A stretch of DNA of 64,000 bases from Methyloversatilis sp. (GTDB taxonomy: Bacteria > Pseudomonadota > Gammaproteobacteria > Burkholderiales > Rhodocyclaceae): the NCBI GenBank assembly GCA_016791045.1, contig JAEUNO010000031.1, forward strand, positions 62,001-126,000. The letters are read 5' to 3'. The notes beneath the pieces are model-generated. The model was not told the origin of the DNA. It saw nothing but the letters and a program-made list of their open reading frames with translations, and did no database searches. The position numbers and the translations under genes are program-made. Below are positions 9,989-17,803 of this stretch, piece after piece (the stretch's first letter is position 1; every line of letters starts with the position of its first letter).

Positions 9989-11956
9989 TCAGAAACCTGC
10001 GGGCGGCGGCGGCGTCAGGCGAGCGACGATCGAGTTCAGAAGAGCACGCAGTTCTTCAGGGGCGCCGACTGCAAGCGCGGCCGAGTCTTGCGCGCTCAAC
10101 ACCCTGACGTGGGTGCTTGGCTTGCCGCGCCCCAGGAACAGATAGCGATGCCAGCGTATCAAGGTGTCCTGGTCGGCGGCATACAGGTGAGCTTGGCCGT
10201 CTTCGCCGAGAACCGCCGTGCGCGGTTCGCCGAGGAGCGACGGTCCTTGACGACCGGGTTCAATGACTTGGTAGGCCAGCGGAAAGGCCTTCAGCATCGA
10301 ATAGTCGAGGTCCAGCGGCGTGCAGAAGAAGACGTTGAACTGACGCAGCCAGTTCATCCAGTTTGTGAGAGACACCGTGTCCGCGACCGGTAAGGCATCG
10401 AAGGCCACGAGGTTCGCCGTCGGGCCAAGCGGGTCGAGGTGCTGTCCGAAAATGGCCTGAGGGGTGACGTTGTTTGCGAGCAGTTGCGTACAGGCGGTCT
10501 TGATACGCCCCCATCCGCCACCAGCTCGACCCCAGTCGAGATCCAGCAGGGTGGCATGGGGAATGTCGAGATCGGTCAGCAGTCGCCAGAGGTGGTTCAC
10601 ATGGCGACCGCCCAACGGAACGACCGCGACGAAGGATCGGTCGATGTCGAGGCCCATCGCTTCGGCTAGACGCGGAAGTACGACCTCTTCAGATGCCCCT
10701 TCCCCAAGCACGACGAAGCGGGCGAAATAGAGCTCGGGATAGGTGCGCACGGCCTCGCGGATGAATTTGGATGCCTCCTCCTCGCCAACGGGGAGTTTGA
10801 TCGGGCGGACTCGGGCCGTTCGATGATGCGGGTCGAGCCGGAAATGCCGGACTTGGGTCGGATCCACCCGTGCGAGGATGCTCGGGGAATGGCTGGAAAC
10901 AACGGCCTGCGCCTGCGGCGACCTCGTCAAATCCTGGATTTGCCGGACGATGCGGGAGAGATAGAACGGAGCGAGATTGTTTTCGGGCTCTTCGATCGCG
11001 ATAAGCGTGAGCGCTGGCAACGGTACGCCGATTGCTTGGAAACCGGCCCCGGCGGGATCGGCCACGATCCTCGCTTCAACATCCAATGTCGCCGCGGTCA
11101 TGGCTAGATGAAAGAGCGACCTCTGACCGTCGCTCAGGTCATCCAGGGCTCGCTCCCGTCCGGCCTCGTCAGGACGGAAAACCACCTCAACCTTCCTGAT
11201 GAAATGCTCGAACCGCAGATCGAGCGGGCGGAATACCGGCGTCGTGTCGGTCCCGGCGGTGTAAACCTCCTGCCACCGCCGCGTCACGGCTGCGGCAATC
11301 ACGTCGACGGCCGGCTCCCCGGCGAAAGCGCCGTTCAACGTAGCGCCGGCATTCGTGAACGTGTCCCGCACCCCCTGCGACCAGTTGATGGCGCGCCACA
11401 ATCTACCGCGCAGAAAGGCCGTTACTTGGGAGGCGCCGTCCCGCGTCGCCGGCACGTAGATCATTTGGATCCGCGCCCGGTCGGTCGCTTTCATCTCGGT
11501 GCATTCGGCTTCGGTGAACGGCCCGAAAGTTCTGACCGCCCAGTATTTCTGTTCAATCGCTCCGTCGAGCGATCCGTCATCGGTCCAGGTGGCTTCGAGA
11601 CGCAGGCGGCATTTCAGCTTGCCGCCCTCTTCAGCGGCCATCTGATGGAAGAATTCCGATATCGCCGCGCCGCCGACGCCGTCGGCGTCCAGTTCCGGAA
11701 AGGCGATGATCGCCTCCAGTACGAAGCTTCGCTGCAGCGGGGGGACAAGCTCAGTGGAAGGGACATGGAAATCTTGGCGCCGAAGGCGTCGCTGATCGCC
11801 GGTCACGCCGAAGAGCCGCTGCAGGCCCTGCATTAGGGCCGTCTTTCCCGCGCCATTCACGCCAACGAAGGTGGTGAGGCCGGAGGTGAAGTCGACGCTT
11901 GTCGCTTCAGGGCCGAAGCAGCGGAAATTCGTCAGACTGAGCCGCTCAATAAACAT
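9989..11956 (-). CDS. OLD-family ATPase with TOPRIM nuclease domain (class 2, GajA-like)
   Basis: A 655-residue overcoming-lysogeny-defect protein. An ABC-type ATPase occupies about residues 1-370: N-terminal IERLSLTNFRCFGP, Walker A VGVNGAGKT (31-39), signature LSDGQRS (274-280), Walker B LIAIEEPENN (318-327) and switch SSHSPS (354-359). The TOPRIM nuclease domain follows: FVVLGEGASEEVVLP with acidic residues E419, E423 and E424, then LLDLDWGR with D472 and D474 as probable metal ligands. The start at 11956 has GGGAGG eight bases upstream. A 153-base gap separates it from the upstream nuclease-like gene, so a second promoter is possible. Family knowledge: class 2 OLD proteins nick DNA and act with a UvrD-like helicase, here 2 bases downstream. 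Confidence 0.9.
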   Translation of the reverse strand: MFIERLSLTNFRCFGPEATSVDFTSGLTTFVGVNGAGKTALMQGLQRLFGVTGDQRRLRRQDFHVPSTELVPPLQRSFVLEAIIAFPELDADGVGGAAISEFFHQMAAEEGGKLKCRLRLEATWTDDGSLDGAIEQKYWAVRTFGPFTEAECTEMKATDRARIQMIYVPATRDGASQVTAFLRGRLWRAINWSQGVRDTFTNAGATLNGAFAGEPAVDVIAAAVTRRWQEVYTAGTDTTPVFRPLDLRFEHFIRKVEVVFRPDEAGRERALDDLSDGQRSLFHLAMTAATLDVEARIVADPAGAGFQAIGVPLPALTLIAIEEPENNLAPFYLSRIVRQIQDLTRSPQAQAVVSSHSPSILARVDPTQVRHFRLDPHHRTARVRPIKLPVGEEEASKFIREAVRTYPELYFARFVVLGEGASEEVVLPRLAEAMGLDIDRSFVAVVPLGGRHVNHLWRLLTDLDIPHATLLDLDWGRAGGGWGRIKTACTQLLANNVTPQAIFGQHLDPLGPTANLVAFDALPVADTVSLTNWMNWLRQFNVFFCTPLDLDYSMLKAFPLAYQVIEPGRQGPSLLGEPRTAVLGEDGQAHLYAADQDTLIRWHRYLFLGRGKPSTHVRVLSAQDSAALAVGAPEELRALLNSIVARLTPPPPAGF

Positions 11957-12109
11957 TTTGCCGACCTCCCCTTATTAGTGGCCGATCGCGTCAAGTTTCC
12001 CTTGATTTGCAGTCGCGGCTTTCCATGATTTCGTTACTTATACTTCATGGATCAGTACAAGGCGCGCTGAAGCTTCAAAAATCGAGTGGCCCCAGAGCGG
12101 ACGCCTTCC

Positions 12110-12763
12110 TCAAGCGTTTGTCGCGACCGCTGGCGGCTTCGAAAATAGCGCGTGGCGAAGTTCTATCTGTGATCCGGTTGGGCGGGTGTGCCTTGTTCGG
12201 AAGCGCTCAATCGTTTCGATCGCGACAAGCGGTGTAGGTCCCTCAGCGAGCGCTAGAGGGACATGGCCGCCGATGGCGTCGGCAATCCGTGAACTGGCGA
12301 AGGGCACGTCGCTGTCGAGCACGTAACCGAGCATGCACCCCACAGGCAGCTGCTCGGCATACTGCTCGGTGAGAAAACGCATCATGCCTTGGGTGACGTA
12401 CACTGTAGCCAGGGAACTGCGGCTTCCGCCGTTGATCACGTTGAGCCGCTTGCACTCATAGGCGAGGTATCGCTCCCGATCCCAGTCGAAGAGCACGGCG
12501 ATGTCGATGATGCCCTTGCTGTATTTCAACCCGTCAGCCGCTAGGCCGAACGGCTCGAATTGGTACTCTACCCAATGGCATAACCGACGCACAACGACGT
12601 CCTTGGCGAGGCGATCGACGAGGTTGATGGTGATGTCATCTTCCTCTGGCTGTTCGGGAAGAACGGCCATGCACTCTGGCCACGCTGCCGCGATCCTTTC
12701 CAGGAAGCGATCGTCAAACGAAACGAAGTTGTCGACCCATCCCTGTACATCACCGATCAGCAT
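12110..12763 (-). CDS. Putative PD-(D/E)XK nuclease, unrecognised family
   Basis: A 217-residue protein I do not recognise by family. It carries what looks like a PD-(D/E)XK core: KGIIDIAVLFDWDRERYLAYECKRLN, with D87, then E103-C-K105 on the next predicted strand. An acidic helix (HWVEYQFEPFG, residues 63-73) precedes it and a glutamine-containing helix (VYVTQGMMRFLTEQ) follows, the order expected in restriction endonuclease folds. The ATG at 12763 overlaps the methyltransferase stop (TGATG); a TTG one codon earlier is an alternative. Position directly after a DNA methyltransferase supports a restriction role. The nuclease assignment rests on a short motif and should be treated as a hypothesis. 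Confidence 0.6.
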   Translation of the reverse strand: MLIGDVQGWVDNFVSFDDRFLERIAAAWPECMAVLPEQPEEDDITINLVDRLAKDVVVRRLCHWVEYQFEPFGLAADGLKYSKGIIDIAVLFDWDRERYLAYECKRLNVINGGSRSSLATVYVTQGMMRFLTEQYAEQLPVGCMLGYVLDSDVPFASSRIADAIGGHVPLALAEGPTPLVAIETIERFRTRHTRPTGSQIELRHALFSKPPAVATNA

Positions 12764-15700
12764 CAATCCGCGCCCCGCTGTTGGGGCGCGGCGGCAGCTT
12801 GCTGGAGGTCAAGCGCTATTCCATCGGCATCGGCGAGCGCCGTGGAGCGCAGCCAGAAGCGCATCTGCATAGGCTTGATGAGGTAGAGGCAGTCCCCGAC
12901 GAAAACGCGCAGATCCGGCATGAGCTGGAAGTTACCGTTGAGGGGCCTGTGGATGTGCGCTGCAAGCTGCTCGAGTACGTCGCTGAGTTCGCCGGCCGCA
13001 TCTTCGGCATAGTCTTCATGGCCGCCCAGATGCAGGCGCAGGATCGCCAGATCAGCGCCGCGCGCGACAAGGCGCGCATCGATCTTCTTGCCTTTGAACC
13101 AGTCCGCGAGGCTCGCCGACAATGTGCGCGCGTACTGAGTGCGTTGCGGTTCGTCAGGCGCGCCCCAGAGTTTCGGGAAGTGGCCTTCATGGGGCTGAAG
13201 CGCAGGAAGGATCGCCTCGACAGTGTCGTCGATTAGCGCGACCTCATCGGGAGACAGGCAAAAATATCGATACGCGAGCCGATCGATCTTCCGAAGCATA
13301 TCGCTGTCATCGACCTGCATCGAAAACGGCTCGTTGGAGCGTTCGCGTGCGTCGTCCACAATCGCGATCAGCTCAAGGGCCGCTTGGACTGCTGCGGCTT
13401 GATCCGGGACATCGTCGGGCAATGGGAACGGCATGCGGAGCAGGTCGGCCTGCTGGACTTCGGGTCGATCCGACCCGAACGAAGCGGTGCCATGAAAAGC
13501 GTACCAGACCGCGATGCGACTATTGAGTATCGCGGTCAGGAGCTTGGCACGGTCGCTCTCGCCCTCCGGCACCACTATCGCCTGGAAGATATGCTGGAAG
13601 GTCAGTGGCTGATCGCAATAGGCGGCGCGAAGACGGTTCTGCGATGTCTCGACCCCACGCGGGATAAGGATCCGCGAGCCATCGAACCCGGCCTCGAACC
13701 CGCGACGACGAACCGTCGACGATGCGGCTGGCATTAAACCTTCCACAGTTTGGGCTAGGCGTGAGTAGGCCGCAATGGGTAGGTCCGGCAGTCGGCCGAC
13801 ATACGCGCTTTCGAGTGGAGGCGCATCGCTATCGCTGTCTTCATTGAAGGGCTGATAGCCTTGCCCGATCACCCAGCGATCGCCTGGCTCTTCGCGGCGA
13901 CGGCTTAGGCCGCCAAAATCATTGACGAAGGCCTCTAGCTTGGGAAGCCGTGCGAGGTAGCCGAAAAGTTTGGCGTCCGGTTCGCGCATCCAAAGGCGCT
14001 GCTTGAAGATGAGCGGGTTATCGAGAACCGCGCCCACCCCGAGCGAGGCCTTGTCCGCGCTGCTCAGCGTGATGACACGCTTGATGCGCAGGTTGAGGTC
14101 GGCCTTCGGCGCCCAGTAGTCGAAGCGATACGGGAAATTACCCGCATTCGCGCTGCCGTAGATGATCAGAGCTGTGGGGCGATGGGCTTTCTCGAAAAGC
14201 TGAAAGCGAAGGTCGGCGAAGTTGATGACGCGGCGGACTTGGGATTTCCGGAAGAACGCATCACGCGCTTCGACCGTCTTTTGGGCGTGGTTATGCAAAA
14301 ATCCCATCGCCGGCAGCAGGAACGCGATCAGTCCGCCGTCGGCGAGATGCGACAGCGCTTTCCAGCTGAATGCCCAGGCGTCCTCACCACCGGGCATGGG
14401 ATGGCCGGCTTTTTTGCTCCACTGCACAGACGAACGTGCCGGACCGCGGCGGCTGGTCCATGGCGGATTGCCGATGATGACCTCGTATCGGGCGCCGTCA
14501 GGTGACACTTCGAAAAAGTCGCGGCAGACGAGGTTTTTGCCCCAAAGTTCCGGGAGGAGTTTCCCCCGAGTGATGAGCTTGCGGATGTCGCGTGGCGACA
14601 CCTCTTCGAGCAAGGCGACGTAGAGCGAAAACACGGCGACCCGAACGGCGCCGCCATTTAAATCCCAGCCATGGATTTGGCTCAGCAAGGACAGCAGCGT
14701 TTTCCATGAAATCGTCTGCGTCTTGTGCTTGGCGCGCCAGTGTTCGCAGAGCCGCTGGAACGAGCGGACGAGGAAAACGCCTGAACCGCAGGCAGGGTCG
14801 AGGAAGTTTCCTGTCGTCCTTGTCGCATCTGGCAACATCTCCCACGCTTGGGAAACGACCGTGTCGGCGAGGAACATAGGCGTGTAGTAAGCGCCGTTGG
14901 CGCGGCGTTCGGTCTCGCGTTCACCCAGGAACCGATCGTAGACGGCGCTGACGAGCTCGATCGGGATATAGCGGAAGTCATAGCCCCAGAACCGCTGCTG
15001 CCCGGAACGCGCCATTTCTTCACGGCCTGACCTGAACTGCGCCAGGATCGTAAGATGGGCAGGCGTGACTTCTGGCGCCTCGCCCGTAGCCTCGAAGGAG
15101 CACGGCGCGACGAACAGATCGCCGTTGAAATCCGCGTGGAGGGTTAGGAAGAAGGACCGAAAGAGATTGACGTCGCCGGTTTCCAGCAGCGCCGAAAAAC
15201 TCTCCGCGCTCTTCTCGGAGACGGCGGCAAAGTAGGCGGGCGTTACGATCTCCCGGTCCTCAAGGTAGGCGATAAACATCGCCTGTATGAGCAGGGCCTG
15301 GGCCGCATCGGGAGCGAGCGCGGCCTTTTGCAGGAGATCATGGGACGCATTCAGATTGTCGAGGAGAACCTGATCGATGCGTTCTTTCGGGGGGAAAAAC
15401 TCGCCGTAGTCCTTCCAGAGACGTCCGGATTCCGCGCCGTAGATAAGGTTCTGAAACCGCAGCGCTTCGGTCGTCAGGCTGAGGCTATCAATGAGGCAGC
15501 GGGCCTCAAAGGCGTCGCCTGGATCGCTAAGTGGAGTGCGAGCGAGCGAAAACGCTCTGAGCGTATCTTCGGCAATGACTAGCAACAGGCTCGCGAGGCC
15601 CTGATTCCACAGCGCGCCGTGAAGGTCGATTATTGCGGCACGATCATACTGATCGGCTTTCAGGATCGCGACAGTTGGAACGCCCTGGACGCAGAAGATC

Positions 15701-15861
15701 GCTGATACGCCCATTTCTGTTAGGGCGGCTCGGATGGCCGGCGCGTGTGGCACGTCGCTGACGGCCTCGGAGGACTCGTAGAGTTCAGGCGAGCGCCGAT
15801 GTGTGAGCCCCAAACGGTCTTTCCACTCCGGCGCCAATGCGGATGCTAGGGTGGTGGTCAT
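12763..15861 (-). CDS. N6-adenine DNA methyltransferase, Eco57I/PglX-like
   Basis: A 1032-residue class I SAM-dependent DNA methyltransferase. Motif X-like GAYYTP is at about residues 324-329, motif I NFLDPACGSGVFLV at 352-365 and motif IV IIGNPPWTS at 462-470, marking N6-adenine specificity. About 320 residues precede the catalytic core without a recognised nuclease motif. The C-terminal half (about 600-900) probably holds the target recognition domain, with YGSANAGNFPYRFDYWAPKA and ILNSRIAVWYAFHGTASFGS typical of Eco57I-like enzymes. The ATG at 15861 overlaps the upstream stop as ATGA, with GGAAG just before it, so the longer frame to 15996 is rejected. Alone it could be a type IIG enzyme; the following nuclease-like gene suggests separate cleavage. 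Confidence 0.85.
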   Translation of the reverse strand: MTTTLASALAPEWKDRLGLTHRRSPELYESSEAVSDVPHAPAIRAALTEMGVSAIFCVQGVPTVAILKADQYDRAAIIDLHGALWNQGLASLLLVIAEDTLRAFSLARTPLSDPGDAFEARCLIDSLSLTTEALRFQNLIYGAESGRLWKDYGEFFPPKERIDQVLLDNLNASHDLLQKAALAPDAAQALLIQAMFIAYLEDREIVTPAYFAAVSEKSAESFSALLETGDVNLFRSFFLTLHADFNGDLFVAPCSFEATGEAPEVTPAHLTILAQFRSGREEMARSGQQRFWGYDFRYIPIELVSAVYDRFLGERETERRANGAYYTPMFLADTVVSQAWEMLPDATRTTGNFLDPACGSGVFLVRSFQRLCEHWRAKHKTQTISWKTLLSLLSQIHGWDLNGGAVRVAVFSLYVALLEEVSPRDIRKLITRGKLLPELWGKNLVCRDFFEVSPDGARYEVIIGNPPWTSRRGPARSSVQWSKKAGHPMPGGEDAWAFSWKALSHLADGGLIAFLLPAMGFLHNHAQKTVEARDAFFRKSQVRRVINFADLRFQLFEKAHRPTALIIYGSANAGNFPYRFDYWAPKADLNLRIKRVITLSSADKASLGVGAVLDNPLIFKQRLWMREPDAKLFGYLARLPKLEAFVNDFGGLSRRREEPGDRWVIGQGYQPFNEDSDSDAPPLESAYVGRLPDLPIAAYSRLAQTVEGLMPAASSTVRRRGFEAGFDGSRILIPRGVETSQNRLRAAYCDQPLTFQHIFQAIVVPEGESDRAKLLTAILNSRIAVWYAFHGTASFGSDRPEVQQADLLRMPFPLPDDVPDQAAAVQAALELIAIVDDARERSNEPFSMQVDDSDMLRKIDRLAYRYFCLSPDEVALIDDTVEAILPALQPHEGHFPKLWGAPDEPQRTQYARTLSASLADWFKGKKIDARLVARGADLAILRLHLGGHEDYAEDAAGELSDVLEQLAAHIHRPLNGNFQLMPDLRVFVGDCLYLIKPMQMRFWLRSTALADADGIALDLQQAAAAPQQRGAD

Positions 15862-16334
15862 GCTCGTCTTCCACGTCGTTCGGTTTGCGGGCCGACCGCT
15901 GTGGGGGGAAACTGCAGATAGCCTTGAGCGAGATCCGCCTCGGTAGCCGTAAGCGCCGACTGCAGGCGCGACACGATGGGTCCACAAGGAACGCATAGGG
16001 TGGTGGCTTCGGGCGACGGACGCGTAGAGGTGCCAGCGTCAACGAGACGGATGCTATCGGCTTCGATTAGGGCAACGCAGGTTTCCAGCGAGAGCCAAGA
16101 TTTGCCGCGACACTCCCGGAACAGTTGATCGAAACGGCCACCAACCGTGCCAACGCGGACGCCGAAATCTCTGACCAGTTCGGCCACGATCGCCATCGCG
16201 ACGACGTCCCCAGGTGTGAAGCTTGGAGCGTGACCCTTATGCGCAGCCAAGGCCGGAATGGCATCCCGCCACGTTCGCAGGGCATCCACCGAAATGGAAA
16301 GCAGCTCACGAATCTGACTTTGGGTATAGCGCAT
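15858..16334 (-). CDS. MerR-like helix-turn-helix protein, first gene of the defence operon
   Basis: A 158-residue small DNA-binding protein. Residues 1-65 read like a MerR-type winged helix: YTQSQIRELLSISVDALRTW, then a wing-like region and FTPGDVVAMAIVAELVRDFG. The rest (about 66-158) has no recognised effector domain and ends in a basic, proline-containing tail. Being first in the operon and overlapping the methyltransferase by ATGA, it most likely controls transcription of the operon, as C proteins do for restriction systems. A perfect palindrome lies 34 bases upstream of its start. No good ribosome-binding site is adjacent to the ATG, so the mRNA may be leaderless. Confidence 0.72.
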   Translation of the reverse strand: MRYTQSQIRELLSISVDALRTWRDAIPALAAHKGHAPSFTPGDVVAMAIVAELVRDFGVRVGTVGGRFDQLFRECRGKSWLSLETCVALIEADSIRLVDAGTSTRPSPEATTLCVPCGPIVSRLQSALTATEADLAQGYLQFPPTAVGPQTERRGRRA

Positions 16335-16340
16335 TAGGTC

Positions 16341-16369
16341 AGCTTAGCTGGGTTGTGCCTCCACATCAA
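16341..16369 (-). promoter_or_regulatory. Possible promoter of the defence operon
   Basis: On the minus strand TTGATG (16369-16364) and TAAGCT (16346-16341) are separated by 17 bases. This places transcription start at or next to the ATG at 16334, consistent with a leaderless transcript. The -10 match is weak, so this is tentative. Confidence 0.35.
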
Positions 16370-16388
16370 CACGGGGTCGACCCCGTGT
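16369..16388. promoter_or_regulatory. 20-base perfect palindrome, candidate operator
   Basis: ACACGGGGTC followed by its exact reverse complement. It lies between the divergent defence operon and abiEi, immediately upstream of the proposed -35 element of the operon. A dimeric regulator such as the MerR-like first gene product is the likely ligand; this is inference. It has no T-run and is not placed as a terminator. Confidence 0.6.
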
Positions 16389-16470
16389 CTGAATTGCCCG
16401 GGTATCGCCGAGGCTCGCTGGGTTAAGTCTGGGCGCCACCGATATGCCGCGTATGGTTTATTTTCGTTAT

Positions 16471-16497
16471 AAAAAGATCACTATGAGTGATCTTTTT
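16471..16497. promoter_or_regulatory. Inverted repeat upstream of abiEi, candidate AbiEi operator
   Basis: Perfect 12-base arms AAAAAGATCACT and AGTGATCTTTTT flank the triplet ATG. A partial second copy (CACCATGAGTGATC) spans the proposed abiEi start at 16558. AbiEi antitoxins of other bacteria are known to bind inverted repeats in their own promoter and repress it, so this is the natural operator candidate. Confidence 0.6.
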
Positions 16498-16557
16498 CGC
16501 CATTGGCCAAACCTTCAGGCATTGGCGAAAGTTCATAAAGTCTGTATTTTGAGCACC

Positions 16558-17379
16558 ATGAGTGATCAAAAATCAGGAAAACTGAACTGCCTGCTGGCCG
16601 AACTGAGCGACACGCGCCTGATTTCAAGTCGCTGGCTGCGGGTACATGGCTACTCCAACAGCCTCGTCGCGCGCTATGTGAGCAGCGGCTGGCTGGTATC
16701 GCCGGTACGTGGCGTCTACCTGCGCAAGAGCGGCCATCTGCAGTGGGAGGGTGTGGTTCGCAGCCTGCAGGTCGGGGAGGGGATACCGCTGCATGTCGGC
16801 GGCCGCTTCGCGCTGAGCCTGCAAGGGCACGAGCACTACCTGCGTCTGGGTGACGCCGGAACAATCACGCTGTATGGGCCGGCGCGACCACCGGGTTGGC
16901 TCGGCAAGCTGCCGTTGGCGCAGCGTTTCGAGTTCATGGGCAAGGGGGCGTTCGATCTGCCGCCCGTGTCGTTCGCAGCGGAAGTGTCCGACGAGACGCT
17001 GTCCGGGCAAGGGCTGGCGTGGCATCAGGCTGCACCGGGTACCGATGCCCTCGTCTGCTCTACGCCCGAGCGGGCCATGCTGGAACTGTGCGAAGGCATC
17101 GCGGATGCAACGTCGGTCTACGAGGCCGATGCGCTGATGCAGGCCATGACTACGCTGCGGCCGCAGCGGGTTGGCCTGCTGCTGCGCCACTGCCGCAGCA
17201 TCAAGGCCAAGCGGGTGTTTCTGGCGCTGGCCGAGCGCCATCGGCATGCGTGGCGGCCGCATGTGCCGCTGGAGGGCGTCGATCTGGGCCGGGGAAAGCG
17301 CGCGCTGGTGCCTGGCGGTCGCCTGCATCCGACCTACCAGATCACCTTGCCGGGAGATCTCGATGAACACCTGGCTTGA
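16558..17379 (+). CDS. abiEi: AbiEi-family antitoxin of a type IV toxin-antitoxin system
   Basis: A 273-residue antitoxin with an N-terminal winged helix (KLNCLLAELSDTRLISSRWL, then YSNSLVARYVSSGWLVSPVR) that reads DNA, and a C-terminal domain reading STPERAMLELCEGIADATSV near residue 185. Family role: autorepression and antagonism of the nucleotidyltransferase toxin AbiEii. The start at 16558 (MSDQKSGKLNCLL) matches the usual N terminus; in-frame codons at 16483 and 16444 exist but 16483 lies inside the inverted repeat. Its stop overlaps the toxin remnant by 17 bases. It appears intact although the toxin is not. Confidence 0.85.
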   Translation: MSDQKSGKLNCLLAELSDTRLISSRWLRVHGYSNSLVARYVSSGWLVSPVRGVYLRKSGHLQWEGVVRSLQVGEGIPLHVGGRFALSLQGHEHYLRLGDAGTITLYGPARPPGWLGKLPLAQRFEFMGKGAFDLPPVSFAAEVSDETLSGQGLAWHQAAPGTDALVCSTPERAMLELCEGIADATSVYEADALMQAMTTLRPQRVGLLLRHCRSIKAKRVFLALAERHRHAWRPHVPLEGVDLGRGKRALVPGGRLHPTYQITLPGDLDEHLA

Positions 17380-17764
17380 TCGGTGGGACCGGCGCTATAC
17401 CGACCGGGTCCGGTTGCTGGTCGAAATCCTGCCGATGCTGGCGCAGGAGCCGCGCTTCGCGCTCAAGGGCGGCACGGCCATCAATCTGTTCGAGCACGAC
17501 CTGCCGCGGTTGTCGGTAGATATTGATCTGGCCTGGTTGCCGGTGAATGACTATGTCGAAGACGCAACGCTGATCGCCCAAGCGCTCGGGCGGCTGGCCG
17601 ACAGTCTGCGCGCCCGGCTCCCCGCACGCGGCGGATCGAAGCCTACTGGAAGAAGCGCTGGCCCGGATCGTCGGCGCCAGATGAGGCGAGCGTCCAGGTC
17701 TTCCGAAAACGATGTGGCGGCACACCGAAATGCACGCACCAGCGTAGTCTTGGGTGTCGCCTGA
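17363..17764 (+). pseudogene. abiEii: Truncated AbiEii nucleotidyltransferase toxin
   Basis: The frame starts MNTWLDRWDRRYTDRVRLLV and keeps the nucleotidyltransferase core: FALKGGTAINLFEHDLPRLS followed by VDIDLAWLP, with the G-G-T and D-x-D catalytic elements. Similarity stops at about residue 85 (after ADSLRARLP); the remaining residues to 133 are arginine/serine-rich and unlike the family, whose members are around 290-310 residues. About two thirds of the toxin is therefore missing, probably by a deletion near 17620. The bases 17625-17760 may carry a scar of a mobile element, but none was identified. Confidence 0.75.
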
Positions 17765-17803
17765 CCGGCGCACGTTTCTTTCACCCCATTGGGACATCGC
17801 ACC

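Noticed and set aside
8103..11956. A plain two-gene Gabija system
   Set aside because: The pair matches in type, but it lies in one direction behind three coupled genes and both proteins are longer than typical, so the simple label would hide the context.
12007..12237. Plus-strand 76-codon frame in the gap before the OLD gene
   Set aside because: Overlaps the coding end of the nuclease-like gene and has no support.
12763..15996. Longer methyltransferase start at 15996
   Set aside because: The extra 45 residues overlap the upstream gene, look random, and the ATG at 15861 has an ATGA overlap and GGAAG before it.
8103..16334. BREX, DISARM or type I restriction system
   Set aside because: No PglZ, BrxC, BrxL, DrmA/DrmB helicase-DUF1998 pair, HsdR or HsdS is visible; only a methyltransferase is shared.
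17625..17800. Insertion sequence scar after the truncated toxin
   Set aside because: The bases look unrelated to abiEii, but no inverted ends, target duplication or transposase motif could be identified.
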